Origin: Gp6-AA40 sp035293405
GTDB lineage: Bacteria; Acidobacteriota; Vicinamibacteria; Vicinamibacterales; UBA2999
Assembly (NCBI GenBank): GCA_035293405.1
Contig: DATDOE010000090.1
Coordinates: forward strand, 62,001 to 126,000
Reading direction: 5' to 3'
DNA: 64,000 nt
The position numbers were made by a program, and so were the translations under genes. Under the pieces are notes generated by a model. That model saw only the letters and a list, made by a program, of their open reading frames with translations. It had not been told where the DNA came from and ran no database searches. Shown piece by piece: positions 1-7,857 of this stretch. The stretch's first letter is position 1; each line of letters starts with the position of its first letter.

Positions 1-176
1 TTGCGCTCGCCGAGGAATTCGGCCACCTGGCGGTTCCGGCGGCTGAACCGGCTGCTACCGCTGCCGTGCGCGAAGATCACGAGCCCTCGCGCGTTAGGCG
101 GCACGCGCAGATCGGCGTTCAACGTGGTGGCTCCAGCGGGAACCTCCACCTCCTCGATCGTTGCGGTCTTGTTCAT
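1..176 (-). CDS. Dienelactone-hydrolase-like alpha/beta hydrolase, N-terminal part (3' end outside window)
   Basis: The first 58 residues are visible, starting at the ATG whose complement lies at 174-176. The segment GLVIFAHGSGSSRFSRRN is the oxyanion-hole region of the small alpha/beta hydrolases of the dienelactone hydrolase type. It is nearly identical in layout to the complete paralogue at 33759-34433. The gene lies downstream of a phosphoribosyltransferase gene on the same strand but has its own sigma-54 promoter at 254-271, giving a leader of about 68 nt. The same pairing of hydrolase and phosphoribosyltransferase recurs at 31.7-34.4 kb. The active-site Asp and His lie beyond the window edge, so catalytic competence cannot be judged. 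Confidence 0.85.
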   Translation of the reverse strand, partial: MNKTATIEEVEVPAGATTLNADLRVPPNARGLVIFAHGSGSSRFSRRNRQVAEFLGER

Positions 177-253
177 GGCTGTCCTCGACGTGTCCGGTGT
201 GCGAAAGTGATCTGCTCTCAGTAGCAATCCCGGACGCAATGGGCAAGACCCGA

Positions 254-271
254 TAGCAACAGCCGTTCCTT
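254..271 (-). promoter_or_regulatory. Sigma-54 promoter for the partial hydrolase gene
   Basis: On the minus strand the sequence reads AGGAACG-GCTG-TTGCT, with GG (-24) and GC (-12) exactly 10 bases apart. The predicted start is near 244. A pair of enhancer-like palindromes lies 73 bases upstream. Confidence 0.7.
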
Positions 272-343
272 CTGCGATCGCGATGCTGTCGAGGAATTCA
301 ATGAATCGATCGTGCGATGGGTGACTCACCTATCGCCGAGTCA

Positions 344-379
344 TGCGGAATTCTCGGCGGTCCGCATGAAAGATTCCCA
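344..379. promoter_or_regulatory. Tandem palindromic enhancer (UAS) for the hydrolase promoter
   Basis: Two related sites, GCGGAATTCTCGG and GAAAGATTCCC, start 21 bp apart. The centre of the nearer site is about 82 bp from the GG of the promoter at 254-271. The motif matches the other UAS copies in the window. Confidence 0.6.
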
Positions 380-398
380 ACTCAACCTTGATGGGAAA

Positions 399-1049
399 TC
401 AACCATTGCTCTTCACGCTCTCCACGCGCGCGGCGCCCGACAACGCGGTCACGACCATGTCGTCGGTGACTTCTGAGAAGTTGTCGAAGAACTGGCCGAC
501 GGCATAGAAATCAACCGGCGCATGCAGGCACACGACCTCATCCGCTTCGGCCTCGATTTGCGTGAGCGACTGTGCGGGGGCAACGCCGATGGCCACAATG
601 AGCCTCCGCGGCTGCCGTGCGCGTACCGACCGAATCGCCGCGAGCATGGACGATCCCGTCGCGATCCCATCATCGACAATCACGACGATGCGGCCAGCCG
701 GATCGATGGCCTTCTGGGCACTCGTATACATCTTCCGGCGTGCGCGGATGACGTCCCGTTGCGCGTGGATCTCGTCGCGCACATAATGTTCGTCCGCAAC
801 ATCGAAGTAGCGACCCCTCAGCACTGCGCCGGCTTCGTCCACGGCGCCGATCGCCAGCTCGGGTTGCCCTGGTGCCCGCAGCTTACGCACGAGCACCACA
901 TCGAGCTCGCCCTCGAGCGCGTCGGCGATGGTCCGAGCCATCGGCACTGCGCCGCGGGGCACACCCAGGATCAGGGGTTTTTGGCCCTTGTAGGCTGCGA
1001 GCCGTCCGGTCAGTTGCTTCGCCGCCTCGTCGCGATTCTTGAAACGCAT
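399..1049 (-). CDS. Phosphoribosyltransferase-domain protein
   Basis: A 216-residue type I phosphoribosyltransferase fold. LGVPRGAVPMA lies near the N-terminus and the PRPP-binding loop VVIVDDGIATGSS is around residues 140-152. It is one of three paralogues here (also 31734 and 41376). Families of this type include the N-terminal half of M. tuberculosis Rv0571c and Rv2030c; the substrate is unknown. The frame stays open upstream to 1388, but the sigma-54 promoter at 1084-1100 and the sequence MRFKNRDEAAKQL fix the start at 1049. It is divergent from the baeRF gene, with a shared enhancer between them. Confidence 0.85.
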   Translation of the reverse strand: MRFKNRDEAAKQLTGRLAAYKGQKPLILGVPRGAVPMARTIADALEGELDVVLVRKLRAPGQPELAIGAVDEAGAVLRGRYFDVADEHYVRDEIHAQRDVIRARRKMYTSAQKAIDPAGRIVVIVDDGIATGSSMLAAIRSVRARQPRRLIVAIGVAPAQSLTQIEAEADEVVCLHAPVDFYAVGQFFDNFSEVTDDMVVTALSGAARVESVKSNG

Positions 1050-1083
1050 GACATCGACTCCAAGGTCGTGATTCCCTGGCAGC

Positions 1084-1100
1084 GGCAATTGACATACCAG
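1084..1100 (-). promoter_or_regulatory. Sigma-54 promoter of the phosphoribosyltransferase gene
   Basis: The minus strand reads TGGTATG-TCAA-TTGCC with GG-N10-GC spacing. Predicted +1 is near 1073, a 24-nt leader before the ATG at 1049. Confidence 0.75.
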
Positions 1101-1159
1101 GTCCTCGCCGTGGAAATCAGCCCGCCCGCTGCCGGCGCCATGATGGCGGGCGATAACAT

Positions 1160-1194
1160 CCGAAAATTTCGCAGAGCCCTCGCAGATTTTCCCA
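1160..1194. promoter_or_regulatory. Shared tandem enhancer between divergent sigma-54 promoters
   Basis: CCGAAAATTTCGC and CGCAGATTTTCCC lie about 21 bp apart. They sit between the minus-strand promoter at 1084-1100 and the plus-strand promoter at 1245-1260, with centres roughly 68 bp and 57 bp from the respective GG elements. Confidence 0.65.
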
Positions 1195-1244
1195 GTCGCC
1201 AAACACTGCGCGTCGACTGGCCTCGCAACGATGCCCTCGAATGC

Positions 1245-1260
1245 TGGCACCTCCCTTGCC
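1245..1260 (+). promoter_or_regulatory. Sigma-54 promoter of the baeRF gene
   Basis: TGGCACC-TCCC-TTGCC with GG at 1246-1247 and GC at 1258-1259. Predicted +1 is near 1271. An in-frame ATG at 1231 lies upstream of the promoter and is therefore unlikely to be the start. Confidence 0.85.
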
Positions 1261-1311
1261 TCGCATGCTGGCTGCGACCGGCAGCGACACCGCACCAGGC
1301 AGGAGGTACCC

Positions 1312-2526
1312 GTGGCGACGACGACGGTGCTGAATCCGACCTTCAATGACGCCCAGTGGTTGTCGGACCATGCCGCGGGTGAAGGCATGGTCGTCAGCTG
1401 CTATGCGGACACCTCCCCGTCCGGCGTGCGACCGCTCTGGCGCGAACATCTGAAGAACGAAGTGAAACGGATCGACGAGACGCTCTCGGGCAATCCTGCG
1501 GCGGCAACGGCGTTTCATCGGAACATCGCGGCGATCGAGTCGGTGTTGTCCAGCCGCCGCCCGATGAATGCACGCGGGATGGCCGTCTTCGCGGCGTCTC
1601 AGCGCAACCTGCTCCAGGCCTACGCCCTTGCGTCGGTCGTGCCGAACCGGCTCGTCATCGACGAGGACCCGTATCTGGTCCCCCTGCTCGAGCTGCTCCA
1701 TCGGCAGCGACGATATCTGGTCGTGCACACCGACACGCATCGGGGCCGGCTGTATACGGCAGTTCCCGGCGCGGAGCACATGATCGAGGACATCGAGGAG
1801 CCCGTTCCAAAGCGGCAGCGCGCGGCTGGCGAGCTGTGGGGCAAACAGCAGGCCACGATCGCGCGCCATCGCGAGGATCACATCATGCACTACCTCAAAG
1901 GGCTGGCGCGCGAAATCGAGCGTGCATGGCCCGAAGAACGGTACGACGGCATCGTACTGCTCGGTGAGCACGAGGTCTTGGAGCAACTTCGCACGTATCT
2001 TCCAGAAACACTGTGGTCGAGCGTCGTCGGGGAGGCGCCGCACGCATGGGTCGGGCGCCAGACTCCACTCGCGGAGAAGATTGACACGATCCACGCGAAG
2101 GCACTGCACGAGCAGGAACGGCAGCTCTTCGACGACATCAAGCGCCGGCTGATGGAACACCACCACATCGCGGCGGGCCCACAGGCCGTCATCGACGCGA
2201 TTGAGAACGATCAGATCGCGTGGTCAGGATGTGTCGTCATGGAGTCGGACAGAGGTGAGGTCGCGTCGCGATGCACCGGCTGCCGCAAGCTGTTCGGCCG
2301 CGCCGTCGACGAGTGCCCTTCGTGCCACGCCACGTGCGAGAAGACCAATTTGTGCCAGGCGATTGCCCTATTCGCCGCACACAAGCACGTCGTGGTGCAC
2401 TTCGTCGAGCCGGGCCACGGCTTGGAGAAACACGGCGGTGTCGTCGCGTTGCTGGCGCGTGACGCACCCTCGATGTCCGGACCGGAGCGCGTGCTGACAG
2501 CCTCGCTTCCGAAACGGCGCGTCTGA
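1312..2526 (+). CDS. Bacterial archaeo-eukaryotic release factor (baeRF)-like protein
   Basis: A 404-residue protein starting at GTG 1312 behind the ribosome site AGGAGG at 1301-1306. Its layout is that of the bacterial eRF1-like family, which includes DosR-regulon protein Rv2629. An N-terminal vlms-like half (VVSCYADTSPSG, RGMAVFAAS) is followed by an eRF1 domain-2-like stretch (LVVHTDTHRGRLY) and a C-terminal domain-3-like part with cysteines (CTGCRKLFGRAVDECPSC) that could bind zinc. Family members are proposed to act on ribosomes or as peptidyl-tRNA hydrolases; no activity is proven. A triple-BON gene follows 83 bp downstream and probably shares the transcript. Confidence 0.75.
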   Translation: MATTTVLNPTFNDAQWLSDHAAGEGMVVSCYADTSPSGVRPLWREHLKNEVKRIDETLSGNPAAATAFHRNIAAIESVLSSRRPMNARGMAVFAASQRNLLQAYALASVVPNRLVIDEDPYLVPLLELLHRQRRYLVVHTDTHRGRLYTAVPGAEHMIEDIEEPVPKRQRAAGELWGKQQATIARHREDHIMHYLKGLAREIERAWPEERYDGIVLLGEHEVLEQLRTYLPETLWSSVVGEAPHAWVGRQTPLAEKIDTIHAKALHEQERQLFDDIKRRLMEHHHIAAGPQAVIDAIENDQIAWSGCVVMESDRGEVASRCTGCRKLFGRAVDECPSCHATCEKTNLCQAIALFAAHKHVVVHFVEPGHGLEKHGGVVALLARDAPSMSGPERVLTASLPKRRV

Positions 2527-2609
2527 GAGACTCGTATGGCGCCGCCATGGGCACTCGATCGCCATGCTGCCTGTAAAGAGCTGTTATGAGAGAAGCCTGA
2601 GGTATGCAC

Positions 2610-3311
2610 ATGACAACCGCCACCCTGACCGCCACCGACGTGCGACTCCGAGACACGGTTATCCGTGAGCTCGACTGGGATCCCGAGGTGGACGACAGCG
2701 CGATTGGCGTCACCGCCAAGGACGGGGTCGTCACGCTCACCGGTTTCATTGACAGCTACGCTGGCAAGTTGTCGGCGGAACAGGTCACCAAGCGGGTGCG
2801 CGGCGTGCGCGCCGTCGCCAACGACATCATCGTCCACTTGAAGGTGGATGTGACGGATTCAGATATTGCGGCCGCGGCAGCTCTGGCGCTGAAGCTCAGG
2901 TCGGGTATTCCGCCCAACGTTCAGCTCACGGTCCACGACGGTCACGTCACGCTCACCGGACATGTCGACTGGCTGCACCAGAAAGAGATAGCAGAAGTGG
3001 CCGTGCGACATGTTGGTGGCGTCCGCGGCGTCTTGAATCGCATCGACGTGACGCCGCGGACGGCGCAGCGCGACGTCCGGCATCGGATCGTACAGTCCCT
3101 CCACCGCAACGCGGACCTCGACGCGCGCCACATCGACGTGGCGGTGACCGACGACGTCGTCACGCTGACCGGCACGGTCGGCTCCTGGTCGCAACGCGAC
3201 GCGGCGGAGCGCGGCGCCGGCAGCGCGCCCGGGATTCGGCAGGTAGCCAATCAGATTCGTGTTGTGCCGCCGGAACCACACGCGTTCGAGCCACCAGACG
3301 AGATCTGTTGA
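2610..3311 (+). CDS. Triple BON-domain protein with C-terminal cysteine
   Basis: 233 residues with three BON domains (about 8-75, 80-150 and 155-225), each carrying the pattern V-T-L-T-G followed by an AVAN/VLNRI-like end. No signal peptide is present, so it is probably cytoplasmic. ATG 2610 is preferred over ATG 2604 because TGAGG at 2598-2602 is well spaced only for 2610, and paralogues at 42995 and 58012 also begin MTTA. All three end in P-D-(E/D)-(I/L)-C. No strong promoter of its own is seen, so it is probably read from the baeRF promoter. BON domains are thought to bind membranes or other proteins; the role here is unknown. Confidence 0.8.
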   Translation: MTTATLTATDVRLRDTVIRELDWDPEVDDSAIGVTAKDGVVTLTGFIDSYAGKLSAEQVTKRVRGVRAVANDIIVHLKVDVTDSDIAAAAALALKLRSGIPPNVQLTVHDGHVTLTGHVDWLHQKEIAEVAVRHVGGVRGVLNRIDVTPRTAQRDVRHRIVQSLHRNADLDARHIDVAVTDDVVTLTGTVGSWSQRDAAERGAGSAPGIRQVANQIRVVPPEPHAFEPPDEIC

Positions 3312-3486
3312 AGCAAGGGGCGGGAATGACCCTGAGGTCGTCATGCGCATCACAACGGGCCGGTCGCTTCTAGGTCGGCATGTCTCCGCAGACGTAGAGA
3401 GGCGGAGCGACGGACTGCGTGCCCCGATTCTGCTGATGTCGGGACCCGCAGCGCACCGTAGTGGACGTCATCATGCCGGATGTCAT

Positions 3487-3523
3487 TGCGAAGAATTCCG
3501 TGAGGGCTGCGAGGGATTCAACA
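3487..3523. promoter_or_regulatory. Tandem palindromic enhancer (UAS)
   Basis: GCGAAGAATTCCG (3488) and GCGAGGGATTCAAC (3509) start exactly 21 bp apart. The nearer site is centred about 70 bp from the GG of the promoter at 3584-3599. Confidence 0.65.
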
Positions 3524-3583
3524 CCGATTGGGCTTCCGCTCTCGCGCCACGACTGCATTCGGCAATTAATCGAAGCCCTCACT

Positions 3584-3599
3584 TGGCGCAGTCCATGCT
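3584..3599 (+). promoter_or_regulatory. Sigma-54 promoter upstream of the ACP-FAAL-acyltransferase gene
   Basis: TGGCGCA-GTCC-ATGCT with GG at 3585-3586 and GC at 3597-3598. Predicted +1 is near 3610, far upstream of the GTG at 3832. Confidence 0.6.
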
Positions 3600-3831
3600 T
3601 GATCGTCAACCATCGGGGTAACGCCCCTGGGTACGGATTGGCGAACCGGAAGGTGTGGCGGATGCTCGGAAGCGAAGGCTTCCGATGCCGTTACACGAAC
3701 CGGTGAACGCCACCCGGCACAGCAGGGATACGTGCCCCGACTTTTGAATACGCCCCGCGGCGAGGAGGCGTGAGAGACAGCCAGGACATCAGGACGCAGG
3801 CTGGCATGTCCAGCCAAGCTCGGCTAAGCCA

Positions 3832-6630
3832 GTGTCGCCCGAGACAACAGACAGCGTTGCGTCGCCTGTGGACTTCGAACGTCGGGTCCTCGCGATTGCT
3901 GCCGAGCTCGTCAACGAGCTTGGCGGCACGGCGACGACAGTGCGCCTCGAGTCATCACTCGAACGCGACCTGGGCATCAGCAGCCTCGAACGTGTCGAGC
4001 TGCTGCTGCGACTGGAACGCGCATTTCACGTCCGCCTTCCGGACGCCGTGATGGCGAATGCGGTCACGGCCCACGATCTGGTCAACGCAGTCGTCCGGGG
4101 TGGGCCACCCGTCGTAGACCTTCTCCCTTCGCGGCACGAGCCGCCCAGCCCAGGAACCGCAGCGCCATCCTCGGCGGCAACGCTCGTGGACGTCCTCCAT
4201 TGGCACGCTGAACGAACACCGGATCGCATACACATCCATCTTCGCGAGGATGACAAAGAAACACCCCTCCGGTACGGCGAGCTGCTGGTGGCGTCACAAC
4301 GGATCGGCGCGGGCCTGCGTGGGCTGGGGATCAAGCGGGGCGACACCGTTGCGCTCATGCTTCGTACGGAGCTGGCGTTCTTTCCGGTCTTTCTCGGCAT
4401 CCTGATCGTTGGGGCCGTGCCCGTACCGATCTATCCGCCCGTCCGGCCGGACCAGATCGAAGAGTACGCACACCGCCAGCGCGTCATCCTCCGGAATGCC
4501 GGCGCGCGCGTGTTGGTGACATTCAAAGAGGCACTGCGCGTCGCCAAGCTGCTGCGGGCAGCGGTGCCGTCGCTCGAGCACATCACCACGATCGACGGTC
4601 TCAGCGAGCGCGCGACGACCGACCCGCCGACGCGGCGACAATCGAGCGATCCCGCGCTCATCCAATACACATCGGGCAGTACAGGCGATCCAAAAGGCGT
4701 CCTCCTCTCTCATGCCAACATCCTCGCGAACATTCGGGCCATCGGGCAGGCGCTCGCCGTCCGTCCCGACGATGTGACCGTGAGCTGGCTGCCGCTGTAT
4801 CACGACATGGGTCTGATCGGCGCCTGGCTGGGGTCGCTCTATCACGGCGTCCCGCTTGTGCTGATGTCGCCGCTCGCGTTCCTCTCGCGCCCGTCGCGCT
4901 GGCTCTCGGCTGTGCACACCTACAGGGGCACGTTGTCGGCAGCTCCCAACTTCGCCTTCGGTCTGTGCGTCCACAAGATTGCCGACGATGAAATTCAGGG
5001 GCTGGATCTCCGGAGCTGGCGCCTGGCCATGAACGGCTCGGAAGCGGTCAGCGCTGAGACCATCGAGCGTTTCATCCGGCGATTCGCGCCGTTTGGGTTC
5101 AAGGCGAGCGCCATGTGCCCCGTGTACGGTCTTGCCGAGTCGTCGGTGGCACTGACGATGTCGTCGATCGACCGGCCCGCCCGTGTGGACGCGCTCGTGC
5201 GCGGGCCGTTCGAGCGGCGGCGGGAGATACATCATGCCGACGCCACGGATGCGCATGCCCTGCGACTCGTATCGTGCGGCCGGCCGTTGCCAGACCATCA
5301 GGTTCGCATCGTCGATGGGTCCGGACAGCCGCAGGGCGAGCGGACCGAAGGGCACGTGGAATTTCGCGGACCGTCGGTCACCACCGGCTACTTCAGGAAT
5401 CCTGATGCGACGCGGGCCGTGATGCATGACGGCTGGATGGACTCCGGCGATCTGGGCTACCAGGCGGAGGGCGAGCTCTTCATCACGGGGCGCGTCAAGG
5501 ACATCATCATCCAGGCCGGTCGCCACATCTGTGCGCAGGAGGTCGAGGAAGCCGCTGCCACTGCCGCAGGTATCCGCAAGGGTTGCACGGCGGCGTTCGG
5601 TATTCACGATCCGGCGCTCGGTACCGAGCGCCTCGTCGTGGTAGCGGAGACGCGCGAGCGCGATCGCCATCGCTGGGACACGCTCCGCACGGCCGTGCAG
5701 GATGTGGTGACTGCCGCAATTGGCGTGCCCCCGGACGTGGTGATGATTGCACGTCCTGGCACGGTGTTGAAGACGCCGAGCGGCAAGATCCGGCGCAGCG
5801 CCATTCGGGATGCGTATCAGCGCGGGACGCTCGGAAGACGACGCCCGCTCGTCGTGCAACAGGTGCGGCTGGCCGTTGTCGATATGACCGCACGCGCCGC
5901 TCGTCTGGCTGGCGCGCTGCAACGATTCCTGTTCACAGCGTACGTCATCGCGGTTGTCGTGCCCACGCTGGTCATGTTGTGGGGCTACCTGCTCGTCTGC
6001 CGGCAGGGACCCTCCGCCGACGGAGCCGTCAAGAACTGGAGTCGCGTGGCTCTCAGACTGTGCGGCCTGCGGCCCACGGTCACCGGCGTCGAGCACCTCG
6101 CCGGCGTAGGCGCCGCGATTCTGGCGGCCAACCATGCGAGCTACATCGACTCGGTCGTGCTCCTGGCAACCATTCCGACGGACTTCCGTTTTCTGGCGAA
6201 GCGGCGGCTTGCCGACTACCCGATGATCGGCACGGTCATTCGCAAGGTCGGTCACGTCACCATCGAGAAGGCGACGGTGGCGCAGCAGCTGTCCGGCGCG
6301 GATGTCCTGGCGCGCCTGCTGCGCGAGGGCCGTCAGATGCTCGTGTTTCCGGAGGGGACCTTCTTGCGACCGGCAGAGCTGCTCCCTTTCCGCCTCGGTG
6401 CGTTCAAGGCGGCCGTCGACACGAGATGTCCGATTGTGCCCATTGCGCTACGCGGTACTCGCCGCGTCCTGCCGGACGGGACGTGGCTGTTCAGACGCGG
6501 ACCGATCGACGTGATCATCGGCGCGCCGCTGCTCCCGGCGGCGCAAGGATGGCAGGACATGGTTCGGTTGCGCGACGAAGCCCGCACCGTCATCGCTCAC
6601 AGTGCTGGCGAACCCATGAGGCCCGCGTGA
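3832..6630 (+). CDS. Fused acyl carrier protein / fatty acyl-AMP ligase / PlsC acyltransferase
   Basis: A 932-residue three-part protein. Residues about 8-88 are an acyl carrier domain (DLGISSLERVELL; the second Ser is the likely phosphopantetheine site). Residues about 110-670 are an adenylate-forming ligase of the FAAL type with YTSGSTGDPKGV. A membrane-spanning stretch (VIAVVVPTLVMLWGYLLV) lies near 705-725, followed by a PlsC/lysophosphatidate acyltransferase domain with NHASYID (H-X4-D) and VFPEGTF. It could activate a fatty acid, load it on its own ACP and transfer it to a lysophospholipid at the membrane. That pathway is inferred. The start is GTG 3832; the ribosome site is weak. A second fusion with another domain order is at 20065. 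Confidence 0.85.
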   Translation: MSPETTDSVASPVDFERRVLAIAAELVNELGGTATTVRLESSLERDLGISSLERVELLLRLERAFHVRLPDAVMANAVTAHDLVNAVVRGGPPVVDLLPSRHEPPSPGTAAPSSAATLVDVLHWHAERTPDRIHIHLREDDKETPLRYGELLVASQRIGAGLRGLGIKRGDTVALMLRTELAFFPVFLGILIVGAVPVPIYPPVRPDQIEEYAHRQRVILRNAGARVLVTFKEALRVAKLLRAAVPSLEHITTIDGLSERATTDPPTRRQSSDPALIQYTSGSTGDPKGVLLSHANILANIRAIGQALAVRPDDVTVSWLPLYHDMGLIGAWLGSLYHGVPLVLMSPLAFLSRPSRWLSAVHTYRGTLSAAPNFAFGLCVHKIADDEIQGLDLRSWRLAMNGSEAVSAETIERFIRRFAPFGFKASAMCPVYGLAESSVALTMSSIDRPARVDALVRGPFERRREIHHADATDAHALRLVSCGRPLPDHQVRIVDGSGQPQGERTEGHVEFRGPSVTTGYFRNPDATRAVMHDGWMDSGDLGYQAEGELFITGRVKDIIIQAGRHICAQEVEEAAATAAGIRKGCTAAFGIHDPALGTERLVVVAETRERDRHRWDTLRTAVQDVVTAAIGVPPDVVMIARPGTVLKTPSGKIRRSAIRDAYQRGTLGRRRPLVVQQVRLAVVDMTARAARLAGALQRFLFTAYVIAVVVPTLVMLWGYLLVCRQGPSADGAVKNWSRVALRLCGLRPTVTGVEHLAGVGAAILAANHASYIDSVVLLATIPTDFRFLAKRRLADYPMIGTVIRKVGHVTIEKATVAQQLSGADVLARLLREGRQMLVFPEGTFLRPAELLPFRLGAFKAAVDTRCPIVPIALRGTRRVLPDGTWLFRRGPIDVIIGAPLLPAAQGWQDMVRLRDEARTVIAHSAGEPMRPA

Positions 6631-6733
6631 GCCGATCGGACGACGACGACAGGGCACGCTGAAGCACGAATGACGTGGTCGACCAGCCAACACTTTGTCG
6701 ATGACCGACATACTCCACCTCATTCTCTCACTC

Positions 6734-6769
6734 GGGGAGGATTCCCTACCGGCTGCGAACTTCTTCGCG
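6734..6769. promoter_or_regulatory. Tandem palindromic enhancer (UAS)
   Basis: GGGGAGGATTCCC and GCGAACTTCTTCGC lie 20 bp apart. The second is a perfect GCGAA-N4-TTCGC palindrome. Its centre is about 94 bp from the GG of the promoter at 6855-6870. Confidence 0.6.
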
Positions 6770-6854
6770 CTCAGGTCATCGCTCGCGTGTGATGAGTCAT
6801 GAGCAGGCACCCCGACTGCCATGACCGTGACCGGGTACGGGCCGCATGTTCGAT

Positions 6855-6870
6855 TGGCGCGCGGAGTGCA
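6855..6870 (+). promoter_or_regulatory. Sigma-54 promoter of the PRPP synthetase operon
   Basis: TGGCGCG-CGGA-GTGCA with GG at 6856-6857 and GC at 6868-6869. Predicted +1 is near 6881, 23 nt before ATG 6904. It is almost identical to the minus-strand promoter at 23500-23515. Confidence 0.8.
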
Positions 6871-6903
6871 TCCAGCGGGTGCAGCACATACCAGGAGCCG
6901 AAC

Positions 6904-7845
6904 ATGTCCGATCTCATGGCGGTGCTCGCCGGACCTGCAAGCGTCCGCTTGGGCACCGAGGTCTCGGAGTTGCTGCAGGCGCAGGCGCTGACATACGACT
7001 GCCAGCGCTTTCCTGACGGTGAGACGCAAGCCGGTCTTCGAGAGTCCGTCCGCGGCCGCGACGTCTATCTACTACAGTCGACCAGTCCGCCAGTCGACCA
7101 GCACCTGATCGAGCTCCTCCTCCTCGCTGACGCCTGCCGCCGCGCGGGAGCAGCCCGTCTCACTGGCGTGATTCCCTACTTCGGATACGCGCGACAAGAA
7201 CGCCGCACGGACCGACGGTCACTCGGTGCGCGCGTGGCGGCCAACATCGTGGCGACAGGCGGGTTCAACCGCCTGATGCTCATCGACGCCCATACCCCAG
7301 CCATCGAAGGGTTCTTCGATGTGCCGATCGACCACCTGACGGCCGTGCCGCTCCTGGCGGATGCCGCGAAGCGATGGCTCGGCGACAACCCGGTGATCGT
7401 CGCTCCGGATCTCGGAGCCGTCAAGCTGGCACGGGAATACGCCCGCCTAGTAGAGGCGCCGATGGCGTTCATCCACAAAACCCGTCTCAGCGGCCACGAA
7501 GTTGAAGCCCACAGCGTGATCGGAGACGTGCGCCACCGGACACCGCTCATCGTGGACGACATGCTGAGTACCGGCGGGACCGTCGAGGCGGCGATTGGTG
7601 CGTTGCGGCGAGCCGGAGCCCGGGAGCCCGCTGCCGTCGTCGTCACACACGCCTTGCTGGTGGGGACTGCGCGCGAGGTCCTGGGTCGTCTGCCTCTTTC
7701 ACGTCTCATCGTGGGCAACACGGTCGCTCTCGGGAAGACCGGTGATCTGCCTCTCGAAGTGACGAGCGTCGCCCCGCTGCTTGCCGCGGCGATCCGGCGA
7801 GACCACTGCGCCGAATCGCTCGCGGATCTGCGCGCTCAAAGGTAA
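6904..7845 (+). CDS. prs: Ribose-phosphate pyrophosphokinase (PRPP synthetase)
   Basis: 313 residues, normal for the family. It makes PRPP from ribose 5-phosphate and ATP. Diagnostic parts are visible: FPDGE near residue 36, the ATP loop YFGYARQERRTDRRS, the DAHTPAIEGFF segment, and the PRPP loop LIVDDMLSTGGTV. ATG 6904 follows AGGAG and the sigma-54 promoter. It heads a tight operon with the HPF-like protein (12-bp gap) and the ligase-like protein. PRPP supply fits the three phosphoribosyltransferases in the island, but the link is inferred. It is likely a stress-specific second copy. Confidence 0.9.
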   Translation: MSDLMAVLAGPASVRLGTEVSELLQAQALTYDCQRFPDGETQAGLRESVRGRDVYLLQSTSPPVDQHLIELLLLADACRRAGAARLTGVIPYFGYARQERRTDRRSLGARVAANIVATGGFNRLMLIDAHTPAIEGFFDVPIDHLTAVPLLADAAKRWLGDNPVIVAPDLGAVKLAREYARLVEAPMAFIHKTRLSGHEVEAHSVIGDVRHRTPLIVDDMLSTGGTVEAAIGALRRAGAREPAAVVVTHALLVGTAREVLGRLPLSRLIVGNTVALGKTGDLPLEVTSVAPLLAAAIRRDHCAESLADLRAQR

Positions 7846-7857
7846 CAGGAGTTGGCC

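Larger units (their letters stand above)
3312..3831 (+). other. 520-bp gap: enhancer, sigma-54 promoter and long leader
   Basis: I see no convincing gene here. The gap holds the UAS at 3487-3523, the promoter at 3584-3599 and a predicted 222-nt leader. A 7-bp hairpin (CGGAAGC / GCTTCCG, 3667-3684) with a GAAG loop could affect expression of the downstream lipid gene. A short leader peptide cannot be excluded. Confidence 0.5.

Noticed and set aside
1231..1311. ATG at 1231 as start of the baeRF gene
   Set aside because: It lies upstream of the sigma-54 promoter at 1245-1260 and has no ribosome site; GTG 1312 follows AGGAGG.
2545..2565. Separate sigma-54 promoter for the BON gene at 2610
   Set aside because: The only GG-N10-GC match has a poor -12 (TCGCC); co-transcription with baeRF is simpler.
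4294..6255. Long open frame on the minus strand across the ACP-FAAL-PlsC gene
   Set aside because: It is antisense to a well-supported gene, has no recognisable domain and an Arg/His-rich composition typical of GC-rich shadow frames.
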